DNA of 64,000 nucleotides, from the NCBI GenBank assembly GCA_903813345.2, contig CAIIXF020000010.1:32764425-32828424 (forward strand). Direction: 5' to 3'. This DNA is from Owenia fusiformis (Eukaryota; Annelida; Polychaeta; Sabellida; Oweniidae). The notes below the pieces were generated by a model. It worked only from the letters and a program-made list of their open reading frames with translations. It searched no databases and had not been told where the DNA came from. Below are positions 23,105 through 35,232 of this stretch, in pieces. The position numbers were made by a program, and so were the translations under genes. Within the stretch, counting starts at the first letter, position 1; the number at the start of each line of letters is the position of its first letter.

Positions 23105-25360
23105 ACATTCAGCACAAAGGGGGCTGCAAGTTAGTCAAAGATAGGCATGTTACAGCAATGTCATCCATTTGGTGGAGATAGGACATTTGGACCTCTGATT
23201 TCAGAATGGTATAACATCTCGCCCTACCTATTGCCTGTTCAACATATACCTTACAATTGACCACCTTTGTGGTCTCAACAACCTGGGCTTTGGTAAATTG
23301 AATTTGGGATCTAACACTCGGTGGTATTGCCAATGTTGCGCCTACTGTACCCAGATCATTCTGTATTTTGAACCCCCGGTCAGCAAGGATCTGATCTCTC
23401 CTCTTAAGAAAAGTGAGAAAAGTACTATCTTTGACTATGAAGGCATCACTAGCCTTTCCACCATAGGCTTTAGAAACAAAAGAGAATTTCCCACAAGGAG
23501 TACATCCAACTAAAAGTTTTACAGTATAATGGTGCTTGTAAGCTGAGTATAACATATATTGTAACCTAAGAGAAGAAGGAGTCTCACAGAATATTTCAAA
23601 ACAATCAATAATGAAAACAAGGTGGTAAATTAGATTGAACAGTCTCTTTAGAAGGCCAAATTATCGAAAAATCAATTCCTTTGCCATAAGCTTAACCCAA
23701 GTTGTAAAGACTTCAGAAACAAGGGCAGTGGATACCTTAAAACGAAAGGCTGAATCATGTCCCTTTAAACAAAGTCTTAAGTCTCATCAAAGTTAACAAA
23801 AGTTCTTGCTCAACTGACAGTTTCCTTGCAGGTCCTCTTCTTTTATTTGTTCCTGCTGGCCCTTTTGGCATTTCTAAAGTTGTCTGGCGGCCTCCTTTCC
23901 AGTATTGCATATGTCCCGCTTAAACTAAAAGAACACTGTACAACCCCAAAAAATCTCACTGTTAAAATAATCCAGTGAAGAAGTTCACATCACTATCCCT
24001 TGTTAATTGCGCGAATCGCATTTGTACTGCTTCTGGCTCACAGATATCTGTCTGAACACCCTTGTCTGTGTCTGATACTCTAGCCTCATGCTCTACTGAC
24101 CCTTCAGCAGAAAGGAGCTTTCGCTTGGCACATTGAATGGGGCTTGGTTTACTATTGTCACTAGAGTTCATGTACAGTGTGGAATATGGGTTTACCTGGG
24201 CTTTGGTAAATTGAATTTGGGATCTAACACTCGGTGGTATTGCCAATGTTGCGCCTACTGTAACCAGATCATTCTGTATTTTGAACCCCCGGTCAGCAAG
24301 GATCTGATCTCTCCTCTCAAGAAAAGTGAGAAAAGTACTATCTTTGACTATGAAGGCATCACTAGCCTTTCCACCATAGGCTTTAGAAACAAAAGAGAAT
24401 GCACCACAAGGAGTACATCCAACTAAAAGTTTTACAGTATAATGGTGCTTGTAAGCTGAGTATAACATATATTGTAACCTAAGAGAAGAAGGAGTCTCAC
24501 AGAATATTTCAAAACAATCAATAATGAAAACAAGGTGGTAAATTAGATTGAACAGTCTCTTTAGAAGGCCAAATTATCAAAAAATCAATTCCTTTGTCAT
24601 AAGCTTAACCCAAGTTGTAAAGACTTCAGAAACAAGGGCAGTGGATACCTTAAAACGAAAGGCTAAATCATGTCCCTTTAAACAAAGTCTTAAGTCTCAT
24701 CAAAGTTAACAAAAGTTCTTGCTCAACTGACAGTTTCCTTGCAGGTCCTCTTCTTTTATTTGTTCCTGCTGGCCCTTTTGGCATTTCTAAAGTTGTCTGG
24801 CGGCCTCCTTTCCAGTATTGCATACGTCCCGCTTTAACTAAAAGAACATTGTACAACCAAAAAAATCTCACTGTTAGGTAATCCAGTGAAGAAGTTCACA
24901 TCACTATCCCTTGTTAATTGCGCGAATCACATTGGTACTGCTTCTGGCTCACAGATATCTGTCTGAACACCCTTGTCTGTGTCAGATACTCTAGCCTCAG
25001 GCTCTACTGACCCTTCAGCAGAAAGGAGCTTTCGCTTGGCACATTGAATGGGGCTTGGTTTACTATTGTCACTAGAGTTCATGTACAGTGTGGGATACGG
25101 GTTTAGTGCAGTTGGGCGGCCATCAAAGAAATGGTTTGAGCATATAACCTTGCTCTTGTGGAACTCTAGAAATCCTCTCGACCCTTTCTGACCTGCCTGA
25201 CCCACTGTGTCCGGTTTTTTGCTTGATGTGGGCCCTCACCACGTGGGAAATGGTGCCACCTGATGTCCTCCTTTACATTTCCCCTTTTCACGATACGCTC
25301 GGGGTATCTACTATCATTATTGCACGGTCCGACACAACAGCGATAGTTAAGCATGCTGAA
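23105..25360 (-). mobile_element. THAP-domain/DDE_Tnp_4 transposon (ISL2EU-like) with internal duplication
   Basis: From 25354: a THAP zinc finger (CCVGPCNNDSRYPE... with ICSNHF and the PTALNPYPTL tail), a linker (VQTDICEPEA), a helix-turn-helix segment (ARKLSVEQELLLTLMRL) and a DDE_Tnp_4 core with FIIDCFE, ILADRGF and, in the last copy only, YVEQAIGR. A block of about 912 bp running from the end of the THAP domain into the DDE core is present twice (about 24195-25105 and 23283-24194). Hence the first DDE core breaks off at TKAQ and rejoins the linker. Frames are broken in several places: one base is lost in the THAP part near 25170, and there is a slip before IIDC in each core. Such proteins bind element ends via THAP and cut DNA. 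Terminal repeats were not delimited. Confidence 0.85.
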
Positions 25361-26009
25361 ATAAAAAATTTGAATGTTACATCTACTTCATTCATACATT
25401 ATGGATCCATACATATAACATATATGACTAGCTGGAAAGTTTGTACTATAAAACACTAATGCTAATGACCACACAATTTCATAATCAATGTGACCAGAAG
25501 CATTAATGCAAGTACATAACTATTCTCTCAAATGGTTGATGGTCCTCAATAATATATATGTTTTTGCATCAAAGTTTTCTGCCAAGTTGCGCAACACAAA
25601 ACTGAAGTCTACCAAACTCTCAAGCATGCAGATTTCTCACAAGTAATATAATATACTTGAATTATTTTAAATATATATATATAATTTAAATATTTATTAT
25701 TTTTTATACAATTATTTTTCAAGATATAGCAATTTCTTTGGGTTGCGTTTTTTTTGAACACCCTGTAGGTGGAAATATTAACAAAAATATAAAGCTCGGG
25801 GGTTATACAAACTAGTTTTCTATTCATCAAAATATAATATGGAACAACTCAACAATGGCTTATACTAGCATAATTTGAACTTAGTGAACTATACAACATT
25901 GTGCTTATAGTTTTATATTCATTAATGCTTCATAATATCATAATGCTGAACTACTCAACAATATCCCAAAACAACTTATGCTTAGTTACTACAGCATTTT
26001 CAATCAAGT
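25361..26009. other. AT-rich spacer
   Basis: Low-complexity AT (ATATATATAATTTAAATATT at 25670-25690) and, on the minus strand, ACAGGGTGTTCAAAAAAAAC (25765-25746), reminiscent of a mariner-type terminus; no element body found. Confidence 0.35.
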
Positions 26010-27322
26010 CTAATCCATGTTCTTTTTCAAGAAAATCAGTTTGTCCACACTGTCAGGTGACAATCTTGATCTGGATGCAGTGACAATGTTCCCAGCTGTT
26101 GAAAATACCCTCTCAGAGGGCACACTGGTACCAGGAACCACAAGATATTTCTTAGCCAATTTACTCAACATTGGAAGTTTATGTTCCATTGATTTCCACC
26201 AGGTAAGGGGGTTAATTTGCGAATTGTTTAAAGCTTCCCGTCTGTACACTTGAATTTTTGCCTCAGACTCTTCAAGCAGAGATGGGGCGGGGATATCAGA
26301 CTCAACTTGAATGTAATCCTCTAAGAAGTCCATGCTAAAGCTTGCAGTCTTTGGAATCTTGGATGGTGGGGGGCTTGCTGATCGTTCAATGGAGGGAAGA
26401 ACTGGAGATTGTGTAGTGGAGGCCTCATTATCTAATACCATTTGATCCTCATCAGGTTTCTCCACCTTGATCTCTTATCAGGAATAGTGGGGAGGGGCTG
26501 CAATGAACATGCCTTAGTCGCCAGGTGTTCATAAACTCCATTGATTTCTGCAGTGGCCAAGTGACCCAAGGACTTGAACTTTGGGTCGATGGCAGAGGCT
26601 TCTTCCAAGAAACTTTTGATTTTTTCATTTTTATTATTCCTATTAGATAGATCATTCATTAGTGCTTCATGTGTAGCCTTCAATAAAGGCTTATCTCGGA
26701 GGGTTGCACGTACATCATCATCATCTACTTCATCATCACTTTCTTCATCCAAATGGTCTATTGCAGCCTTCGCTTTAGAGAGCAATGTATGTTGTAGGGG
26801 CAATATAAGGGAAATGGTAGATGTTATTTTCTTCAGTGGCTTAAGAATGCCAATGATCATCTTTGCGTTGTTTACATCCTTCTCAGTAAGTCTTGGGAAT
26901 TTCTGTTTTTTGAACCCTGGTGTTGGAAGTAGAGGTTGTATGGCTGGCCATTGCTCGACAAATCTTTCAAGCATATCATAGGAGGAGTTCCAGCGTGTTG
27001 GGCATTCCTGAATCAGAGAATGCTTGGGAATTCCCATCTCAACTTGCTTCTTCTTAAGTGCATCTGCTGCAGTTGAGGATTTGAGCATAAACTGGATGAA
27101 TGGTTTGATTTTCTTTGTTAGCTCTGTCAGTTGTTTCAATCCTTTTTGAGATGCCAGGTTTATGAGATGGGCGTAGCATGGGACCAGTGGTGATATTCTA
27201 AGAGATAGGTTTTCTGCAGATCTCATATTGCTTGCAGAGTCTGAGGTGGCAGGGACATAACCGCACCAAGATGGAAGTTTCCATGTCTCAATGGCTTTGT
27301 CTAGCTCACTTGCATGACTAAG
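26010..27322 (-). mobile_element. hAT transposase (ZBED-like), C-terminal two thirds, frameshifted
   Basis: The translation reads through the hAT core: ATSDSASNM, PCYAHLINLASQKGL, ECPTRWNSSYDMLERF, an acidic stretch (DEESDDEVDDDD), and the dimerisation domain NPLTWW...VPGTSVPSERVFSTAGN to the stop at 26010. These are the hallmarks of ZBED/Tam3-like hAT transposases. The two halves lie in different frames, joined by one frameshift at about 26440-26465. The BED finger and N-terminal catalytic Asp region are missing: the sequence begins abruptly at about 27322 where a gypsy fossil abuts. Inactive. Confidence 0.85.
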
Positions 27323-27600
27323 ACATACTTGTTGCCAGCCAGTGACTTAGGCAAAGGATCCAGTATGTCAAGGGCCACCCTTTCTAATGGAACCCCGACA
27401 TTGTAAGTTTTCAACACGGCTACCCACTGAGCGATATCAGCTTTGAAGCCAAGCAAATAGTAGTGCTGGCGGACACTTTAGATAGTCTTGGAAACACCGA
27501 AGTGCCCAGTGTCACGAGAATTGTGCACACCAGCAAGAACATCACTCTGTAAAGGTTTTGGCACAACAACTTGCCAGGAAGTTAGAGACCCATCGATCCA
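27322..27600 (-). mobile_element. Gypsy (Ty3-like) integrase fossil
   Basis: Short remnant of the integrase zinc-binding region and the start of the core (GHFGVSKT and VPLERVALDILDPLP are diagnostic of gypsy pol). It is broken and lacks LTRs. It abuts the hAT transposase, so one of the two was truncated by insertion or rearrangement at the junction. Confidence 0.7.
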
Positions 27601-28310
27601 TTTTCACTGCAATATCCCCTGATAAATTCGCATTGAGACCAAAGGCATTTAAATTCAGGAGACGCTGAAGCAAGTTTCGCCCAGGGGGATCGGTATGTAC
27701 CTCCAAATTGGTTATAGCAGAGGGAAGAAGGAGGTACAGATTCTGGACACCTGCTTAGGAGGATGAATGCAATGTGGATCAACGAGATTTCACTAGTGAC
27801 GTCAATCTATTTGTAAACAAATAACACATGGGAGGGCGGATCATCATACCGGAAAAATATTTATGGTAAATTCTGTGCATATTATAATTCGCACATGTAC
27901 ATACGTGTCACTTTCAAACATGGCATATTTACTGACATTCTTGAAACAAGTTTCACACAAACTTGATGAATTCTGTTTGGATAGAGCATTTTCACAAGAG
28001 AATAATGAGTTGTAAATCTCCCCTAGTGTTGATGTACCCGAGTCTGATTTGATATTTCTGTTTGGACCAAAATGTATTTGTTTTTTGAGTTTGTCGTCAA
28101 CAGTTCTTGCCTTTGTTGGCCTAAAGCCAATTCAAATTGTTAGACATTTTAGATAAATGTTCGCGATTTTACTACATTCGCGAACAAAGCGAAATTAAAT
28201 CGCTAGCCAACAATACCCAGAGTACAGTATGTGCAAGAATAAAGAAAAGTAATTTACTTTCTTTATGAATAATTTACTAAGTACTGATAATGGAGTAGAA
28301 ATGTTAAATG
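27601..28310. other. Intergenic, no gene seen
   Basis: AT-rich, with a GC-richer 27600-27800 piece that may extend the gypsy fossil but shows no recognisable domain. TGACGTCA occurs at 27797. Confidence 0.35.
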
Positions 28311-28606
28311 TCATTGTGGGGCACCAAGTCTGGCATCTGCTATTTTGAATCCAACATACCGGGTAAAGGGATCAGGGTATTTAGACCTTATCCCAAGAAC
28401 GCAACAACTCGGGATGACTGTGTGTACCTCCTTCCCCAATCTGCCTTATTCCCACAGGATAAATTGTCTGTATGCACCATAGCGGTAGGCTCTTGATATA
28501 TCTGCATCTGCATCATATTGGTTGTACTTCCCATAACCTAAAAGGTCTTGCTTGTGCGCAGGGCGATCCCAATAACTGACTCATCTAATATGGCAATGTC
28601 CATTTC
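28311..28606 (-). pseudogene. P2X7-type intracellular domain fragment
   Basis: One exon-like segment after an acceptor (TTATGATTTCAG|GAAATGG). Its translation matches the widespread invertebrate domain related to the P2X7 C-terminal ballast: LDESVIGIA..., then [35 protein letters not shown] and [13 protein letters not shown]. There is a frameshift between TSKT and GYGKYN, and a TAA directly after FILWE. The domain usually occurs in large, multicopy invertebrate gene families. This copy is dead. Confidence 0.7.
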
Positions 28607-28777
28607 CTGAAATCATAACAAAAGACAAGTTATATTTCTTTTATTTGCAAAAGTTTCAAAGCATGACACATTAGTCTTTGTACATACTAAGAAACTAATC
28701 TAACTCATAAATAACTATAAACTATGAGAATACATGGATAAAATTAACTCTAAATAAAACTACATATAGGAAATACT

Positions 28778-29260
28778 TTAATTGTCAATTGTAAGTCCTT
28801 GGTTAAAGTCTAGATGCACATGGGATTGGCACTCTAAGAGAATTTTAAAGGAATGGTAAATGTATTTTCTTATATGCCTTTGGATTGTGATATTTTGTTT
28901 ATTCATGATCATATTAAAACTTGCCTCATTTAAAATACAATTTTGACCAATTGTTTCTTTCATCTTCTGAATAAAAATCATATTTTGTACAGTTAATAAA
29001 AAATGTTTTTCATCAATACTATTACACACAATACATCGGCTTTCTAGAATTCATTTAGGTTTAGCATGATGCCCAGTTTCAATTTTTAAATCATGTGAAA
29101 TTACCCGAAACCTTACAATTGCTTGTCTGTATTTCTTGTTATCAAGTGTTGTATATGTTTCTAAACCAAAATCAGTTTTAAATAATCTATAAGTGCATAG
29201 TATAGGAAAGTTTAAATTATATCTTTACAAGCATTGACATAGTTTTCTTTCAATGTTTTC
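28778..29260 (-). mobile_element. LINE ORF2 3' end (remnant)
   Basis: The translation shows the tail typical of invertebrate LINE ORF2 proteins: YRLFKTDFG, then RFRVISHDLKIETGHHAK, a CIVC knuckle followed by E-x-HFL, and an Ile/Lys-rich end. One in-frame TGA lies at 29053-29051. The reverse transcriptase itself is not seen, so this is a 5'-truncated or fragmentary copy. Sequence to 29560 may be more of it but is too decayed to call. Confidence 0.65.
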
Positions 29261-30055
29261 TCTACAATTTGAGGAAGTTTATAATATTTTCTGAATTCAA
29301 TGTATCTTGATCATCCCAAAATTCTGTCAAATTTACTTTAGAGAGAATTGTTTGAATCCTTGTAACTTTTGTGGATAACATGACAGAGTGTCATTGATTT
29401 AATTTTCACATGATTATTTTGATATCTGTTCAGTAAAATCCAGTGATAGTCTGCTATTTTCAAGATGCATGCGATATTTTTCAGAACATTGTCTATCAGC
29501 TCGTGAGACGGATAACGTTTTTCATCAGAATAATGTAACTGCTTATGCAAATAAAAGGCTATATGTTAAAATTGTGTGTGAATCATTGTAACAAAAGATA
29601 TATCATTCTTATTTATTTCCCTCTATTGGTAGATCTTTTTAACATACAAATATTGTTTACACATGTTTCACACATTTTTTGACATAGTATAGTGAAAGGT
29701 GGATATATTTAATTTTTTGCTGAGAAAAAACATTCAGTGGAAGGAGTTCGCTACAAAAGATTTGATATCATGGCATTTCACCGTATTATGCCTTACACTA
29801 GGATATGAGACAAGTTGTTTAGCATAACTTTAAAGAGAGAACTGTCCATTTTTGTAATTTTTGGTCATTAAAAGCTTCTTTATTCAGTAATCACAAGAAA
29901 CAAAATAATGTTCTTTGTAATATATTATTATGAAAACCTTGCACAAATATTTGTGTCATTTTCAGTCAATCAATTGTTTTTTGTACATTGACAGGGATGA
30001 GAAAAGATTGGGTTGCCACATAGCAAACTGGATAATTGAATTCATTCTGCCAAGA
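29261..30055. other. AT-rich spacer
   Basis: Decayed LINE-like sequence may continue to about 29560; beyond that nothing is recognised. Confidence 0.3.
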
Positions 30056-31521
30056 TTAATTGTTCACTGATTCTGTGTTATCAAGTTCTGTGTTTTTGTG
30101 ATTCAGGATGGTTCTTGTGAACCTTTTAAATATTATAACTGTTTCCTCCCCTTCATCAGGAAGTCTGCCGAAGCACATCTTCACAAGACCTCCTTTTGTA
30201 ACTCTCTCTTGCTATGATGTCAGACTTCTACTGTTGTGCAAAATCTTGAAAAACATGGAAATCAATAACTTTCAATGGCACTAAACTTTAATGTATTTAA
30301 TCTTCAAATTCCTGTAAAGTGGTTTGTTATTCAATATACTGTATGATTGCTTACTCAGTATTTCATGGATTGTTTGATAATGATCAATTCTACAAAGCCT
30401 CCTTTATGATATAATGGATCCTCTTACATCAATGGAAGCCCTACATTAAACCAACCAATTAGATTCTGATTCATGGCAAATGGAAAAAATCTCAAATATG
30501 AAAACTGCCCCTATTTATTTGTAGAGAACAATCTTTATTGTTTGCAAATACAACCTACCTTATTTGTAGTATGCATTCTTTCTTTGACTTAACCATCAAA
30601 TCCCAGCAGAAGGCATCTGTCTCCCTTGCTAATGGGGCACACTGTCTTAGACACAAGTTGAAATCTCCAAGTTGCATCGTTACATCAGTTGTTGGCAAAA
30701 CATGTACTTTGAAGGCTCTAAGATCTTCAGTATTGTCTCTCCATCTAGGCTGAAATGTTTAAATGAAAACAAAATTAAAGCCTGTGAATAGAATGTATTT
30801 TGGGAATACGGGAGTATATTTGAATAGGGTGTATATCTTTAGATGCTGATTGATTTGTGCCATTTTACTCTCTTTTTAGGCGTAATGTACTGTAGTAGAA
30901 TACATTTCAACTAAAAGGGTAAATAAATGCATGTCCAATTTTTTAGGTAATTTAAGGTTTGCATTTGACTTTTTTACAAATTAAATTAAAACATGTCGTC
31001 AGATTGCCTTGTTAACTGAAAGCGTACTATATAATGAAATTTATTACCATCACACCACTTGTATAATCTAAAGATATGAGGTCGAGCAGTTGTTTTGTTT
31101 CCTGAAGATGGCCATCCCCCTTCTCCATTATATGAGCTTGCATGTTATCGCTGAAACTTGTTTGTTTGTTGGCCTGCATATGTCTTGCTCTGGAATTGTT
31201 ACATGTATCAACGACTTTTGGTAAGAGAAATGTCAAGGAGCCAATTTGGAATGCTCCTATTATTTTTCACCTGACTATTGAGGCTGAGTTTTTTGCACTT
31301 ATAGGCAGGATGCGCACTTTGCCCGTTGTCTGTAAATCTTTGTATGCCTTTCGCCTAGGTATGACGCCCCTTTCAGTCCCCTTTGCATCTAATCTTGGGA
31401 ATGCTTGTAGGACATCAATGGATGCAGGTGCAGGGCCCGGTGGAGGGGGTGGAGTGGTTGGTGAATGCAGAGAGAGTGGTAGAGAGGATTGGTACATGCC
31501 CCTTGCTATCTGATCTACCAA
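30056..31521 (-). CDS. Unrecognised spliced gene, proline-rich N terminus (copy A)
   Basis: Exons (minus): to 31271 from about 31521 (start not settled), 31189-31048, 30749-30559 and probably about 30203-30056. Junctions of the first three exons are GT-AG and keep one frame. Exon 1 encodes DLVDQIARGMYQSSLPLSL, a TTPPPPPGPAP proline run and a basic segment ending NSASIVR. Exon 2 gives a polar helix-like stretch (SFSDNMQAHIMEKGDGHLQE). Exon 3 encodes PRWRDNTEDLRAFKVHVLP with five Cys/Trp-containing positions near its end (CLRQC...FCWDLM). The last exon, with a weaker acceptor, encodes GGLVKMCFGRLPDEGEETV and stops at 30056. I recognise no family. The 5' part lies in a tandem repeat (31400-31800) that scrambles the frame upstream, so the true first exon may be the one preserved in copy B. 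Confidence 0.5.
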
Positions 31522-31800
31522 ATCAGTCAGTTTAGGACATCCATGGGTGCAGGTGCAGGGCCCAGTGGAGGGGGTGGAGTGGTTGGTGAACGCAGAGAGA
31601 GTGGTAGTGAGGATTGGTACACGCCCCTTGCTATCTGATCTACCAAATCAGTCAGTGTAGGACATCCATGGGTGCAGGTGCAGGGCCCAGTGGAGGGGGT
31701 GGCCGAGGGGGTGGAGTGGTTGGTGAACGCAGAGAGAGTGGTAGTAAGGATTGGTACATGCCCCTTCCTGTCTGATCTACCAAATCAGTCAGTGTACTTG
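31425..31800 (-). repeat. About 125-bp tandem repeat over exon 1 of copy A
   Basis: Three units, each containing the DLVDQ start, the CCACTCTCTC region and the proline-coding CCACCCCC run. Units differ by a few bases and by a 15-bp CGAGGGGGTGGAGT-type insertion. Copy B has a single unit, so the expansion is specific to copy A. Confidence 0.85.
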
Positions 31801-31849
31801 TATTATCAGTCATATTTGTTACACTTAAATAAGTAATAAAATGCTTTCA

Positions 31850-32299
31850 TTGAATAGCGAAATAATGCATTGTATTGATGTTATACATTATAAAATTATC
31901 CTTACTTAATGCCACATTAAAAAGTTTTGATTAGACTTATCCTTCCAGTATTAAGTGTTGTGACGTTGTTGCCCCCAATTACTTATCCTATTACAAAATA
32001 TTTAGTTTTTCTTCACTCTCAATTCTCGATAACTGATAAAACGATTTATATTATTGTAGTTTGTCTCACTCTGTACACAACTACAGGGTATTAACTTAGC
32101 CAATTTATATTACATGACTACCATTTACGATTTATACAATGAATTTGACTTTGGTTATGCTAAAAGGGCGCAAAGGCATTTAACACATTAATTTGTTGCA
32201 CTCTGTCAAACTTCTCAACGGCTAATGGTTCACTCAAAGGGTTCACTGTAACACCATGTAAGCTGGTTATACATACATTCGGTAGAATTAGATGAGAAT
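31850..32299. other. 5' flank of copy A, repeated unit
   Basis: Matches 33640-34060 and 34290-34640 (phrases AATAATGCATTGTATTGATG, GTGTTGTGACGTTGTTGCCC, CTCAACGGCTAATGGTTCAC). It is the upstream part of the duplicated locus; no separate gene. Confidence 0.6.
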
Positions 32300-33617
32300 A
32301 GAGTCATTGAAATAAGAGAGAGACAACCAAATCTTCTTTTTGATATGTGGATATTCTTCTGTGGATGTCTTAGACACAAGTCGAAATCTCCAAGTTGCAT
32401 CGTTACATCAGTTGTTGGCAAAACATGTACTTTGAAGGTTCTAATATCTTTAGTATTGTCTCTCCATCTAGACTGAAATGTTTAAAGAGGGACATGGGGT
32501 ATAAATAGGAGGCAGACTAATGGAACAGCCTAAATAACTGGATTTTTGATATTTTCACAAAGCTGGTCAATTTTCTCAAATTTCATATTGATTGAGAAAA
32601 TGTATTGCTTCCAATTTTGTTATGTGTTTCTTTCAATGTATTGATGTTCATATTCTGCAGTTAGATTTTAACTTCATCCTTTCATTGGGTTGTGATAAGA
32701 CATTTAAAAACAGAAATATCATTTTTCAAATTTAAAAGTCCTCAAGCTTAGCCAATCAGAATCAGGTATTAAGCAATGCTGTTAATTAGACTTACTAATC
32801 CTGACTTTCTGTACCATGTTAAAGTGTGGAATTCGGAAGTATATTTGAATAAGGGAGTATATTTTTAGATGCTGATTGATTTGTGCCATTTTACTCCCTT
32901 TTTAGGTGTAATGTACTGTAATAGAATACATTTCAACTAAAAGGGTAAATAAATGCATGTCCAATTTTTTAGGTAATTTAAGTTTCGCATTTGACTTTTT
33001 TTAGAAATTAACATGTCGTCAGATTGCCTTGTTAATTAAAAGCGTACTATATAATGAAATTTATTACCATCACACCACTTGTGTAATCTAAAGATATGAG
33101 GTCAAGCAGTTGTTTTGTTTCCTGAAGATGGCCATCCTCCTTCTCCATTATATGAGCTTGCATGTTGTCGCTGAAACATGTTTGTTTGTTGGCCTGCATG
33201 TCTTGCTCTGGAATTGTTACATGTATCAACGCCTTTTGGTAAGAGAAATATCAGGGAGCCAATTTGGAATGCTCCTATTATTTTTCACCTAACTATTGAG
33301 GCTGAGTTTTTTGCACTTATAGGCAGGATGCGCACTTTTCCTCTTGTCTGTAAATCTTTGTATGTCTTTCCCCTAGGTACGACGCCCTTTTCAATATTGG
33401 TTCTCCCTAAGAGGATGAAGATCTTTTCAGTCCCCTTTGCATCTAATCTTGGGAACGCTAGTAGGACAGCCATGGGTGTAGGTGCAGGGCCCGGTGGAGG
33501 GGGTGGCGGAGGGGGTGGAGTGGTTGGTGAACGCAGAGAGAGTGGTAGTGAGGATTGGTACACGCCCCTTGCTATCTGATCTACCAAATCAGTCAGTGTA
33601 CTTGTATTATCACTCAT
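32300..33617 (-). pseudogene. Duplicated copy B of the unrecognised proline-rich gene
   Basis: The same exons in the same order: exon 1 33617-33289 (MSDNTSTLTDLVDQIARG, a nine-proline run, basic tail), exon 2 33207-33068, and a truncated exon 3 ending about 32300. Exon 2 lacks two bases present in copy A (ATATGC against ATGC), which breaks the frame between exons 1 and 2. Exon 3 diverges after GDFDLCLRH. Copy B keeps a cleaner start codon than copy A. Intronic sequence is also shared, so this is a DNA-level duplication with an offset near 2 kb. Confidence 0.6.
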
Positions 33618-33639
33618 ATTTGTTACACTTAAATAAGTA

Positions 33640-34900
33640 ATAAAATGCTTTTATTAAATAGCGAAATAATGCATTGTATTGATTTTATACATTATAAAAT
33701 TATCCTTAACTTAATGCCTCATTAAAAAGTTTTGATTAGACTTATCCTTCCAGTATTAAGTGTTGTGACGTTGTTGCCCCCAATTACTTGTCCTACTACA
33801 AAATATGTTGTTTTTCTTCACTCTCAATTCTCGATAACTGATAAAATGATTTATATTATTGTAGCCATTTTATATTACATGACTACCATTTACGATTTAT
33901 ACAATGAATTTGACTTTGGTTATGCTAAAAGGGCATGAAGGCATTTAACACATTAATTTGTTGCACTATGTCAAACAACTTCTCAACGGCTAATGGTTCA
34001 CTCCCGGGATTCACTGTAACACCATGTTGGCTGCCTATACATACATTCGGTGGCATTAGATGAAAATAGTTATTGGAATAATTTTGGCTTGGACAATACT
34101 GTGGAACAATTTATAATCATTTTCATGAATGACCTAAACTGTACCTTTCAAAAGTCACGAAACTCTATGAAAGGAAACATTGGTAAAGAAACATAAATTC
34201 GAAAATACATTCAATTGTATTTGGAAAATAGGGAAGGAGAAAAAAGGTGGGTAAATATTTCAATTTGTTCTCATGAGTTTATAACTTTCTTTGAATAGCA
34301 AAATAATGCATTGTATTGATGTTATACATTATAAAATTATCCTTAACTTAATGCCTCATTAAAACATTTTGATTAGACTTATCCTTCCAGTATTAAGTGT
34401 TGTGACGTTGTTGCCCCCAATTACTTATCCTACTACAAAATATGTTGTTTTTCTTCACTCTGAATTCTCGATAACTGATAAAATGATTTATATTATTGTA
34501 GCCATTTTATATTACATGACTACCATTTAAAAGGGCATGAAGGCATTCAACACATTAATTTGTTGCACTATGTCAAACAACTTCTCAACGGCTAATGGTT
34601 CACTCCTGGGATTCACTGTGACACCATGTTGGCTGCCTATACATACATTCGGTAGCATTAGATGAAAATAGTTATTGGAATAATTTTGGCTTGGACAATA
34701 CTGTGGAACAATTTATAATCATTTTCATGAATGACCTAAACTGTACCTTTCAAAAGTCACGAAACTCTATGAGAGGAACCATTGGTAAAGAAACATAAAT
34801 TCGAAAATACATTCAATTGTATTTGGAAAATAGGGAAGGAGAAAAAAGGTGGGTAAATATTTCAATATTTATTCTCATGAGTTTATAATTTTAGTTGTAA
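33640..34900. repeat. Two tandem copies of the locus 5' flank
   Basis: Segments 33655-34290 and 34291-34890 are direct repeats offset by roughly 640 bp, sharing long identical stretches (for example GGAATAATTTTGGCTTGGAC and TACCTTTCAAAAGTCACGAA). They contain the upstream sequence of copies A and B of the proline-rich gene, so the locus expanded stepwise. Non-coding. Confidence 0.8.
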
Positions 34901-35232
34901 CATTTTATGCAAAGAAACTTTATGCCGAAATATAATTTGCATTTTCAAGAATGGCAGAGTCTGCTGTAGAGCATGAGTATATTCTTTTATGATTAGACTT
35001 TACATACAATTTAGTAACATTTTCTTTCCTAGGTCAAAGTTGCCTGTTAAAGAGTTTCAAGGATGATATCATGTCCACATATATCTTTGTTATTGATATT
35101 TTATACTCTAATTATTATCTTGCCTATGTCAAGCTTTGTTTAACACACTTTTACAATAGATTAAAAGTATATTTTCTAAATAATAATTCAGCTTGTTTTT
35201 AATTTTGTTTAATATTCGCTAATTTATATTTT

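Noticed and set aside
31142-31513. Plus-strand open frame with a Gly-rich end
   Set aside because: It is the antisense of exons that splice in phase on the minus strand.
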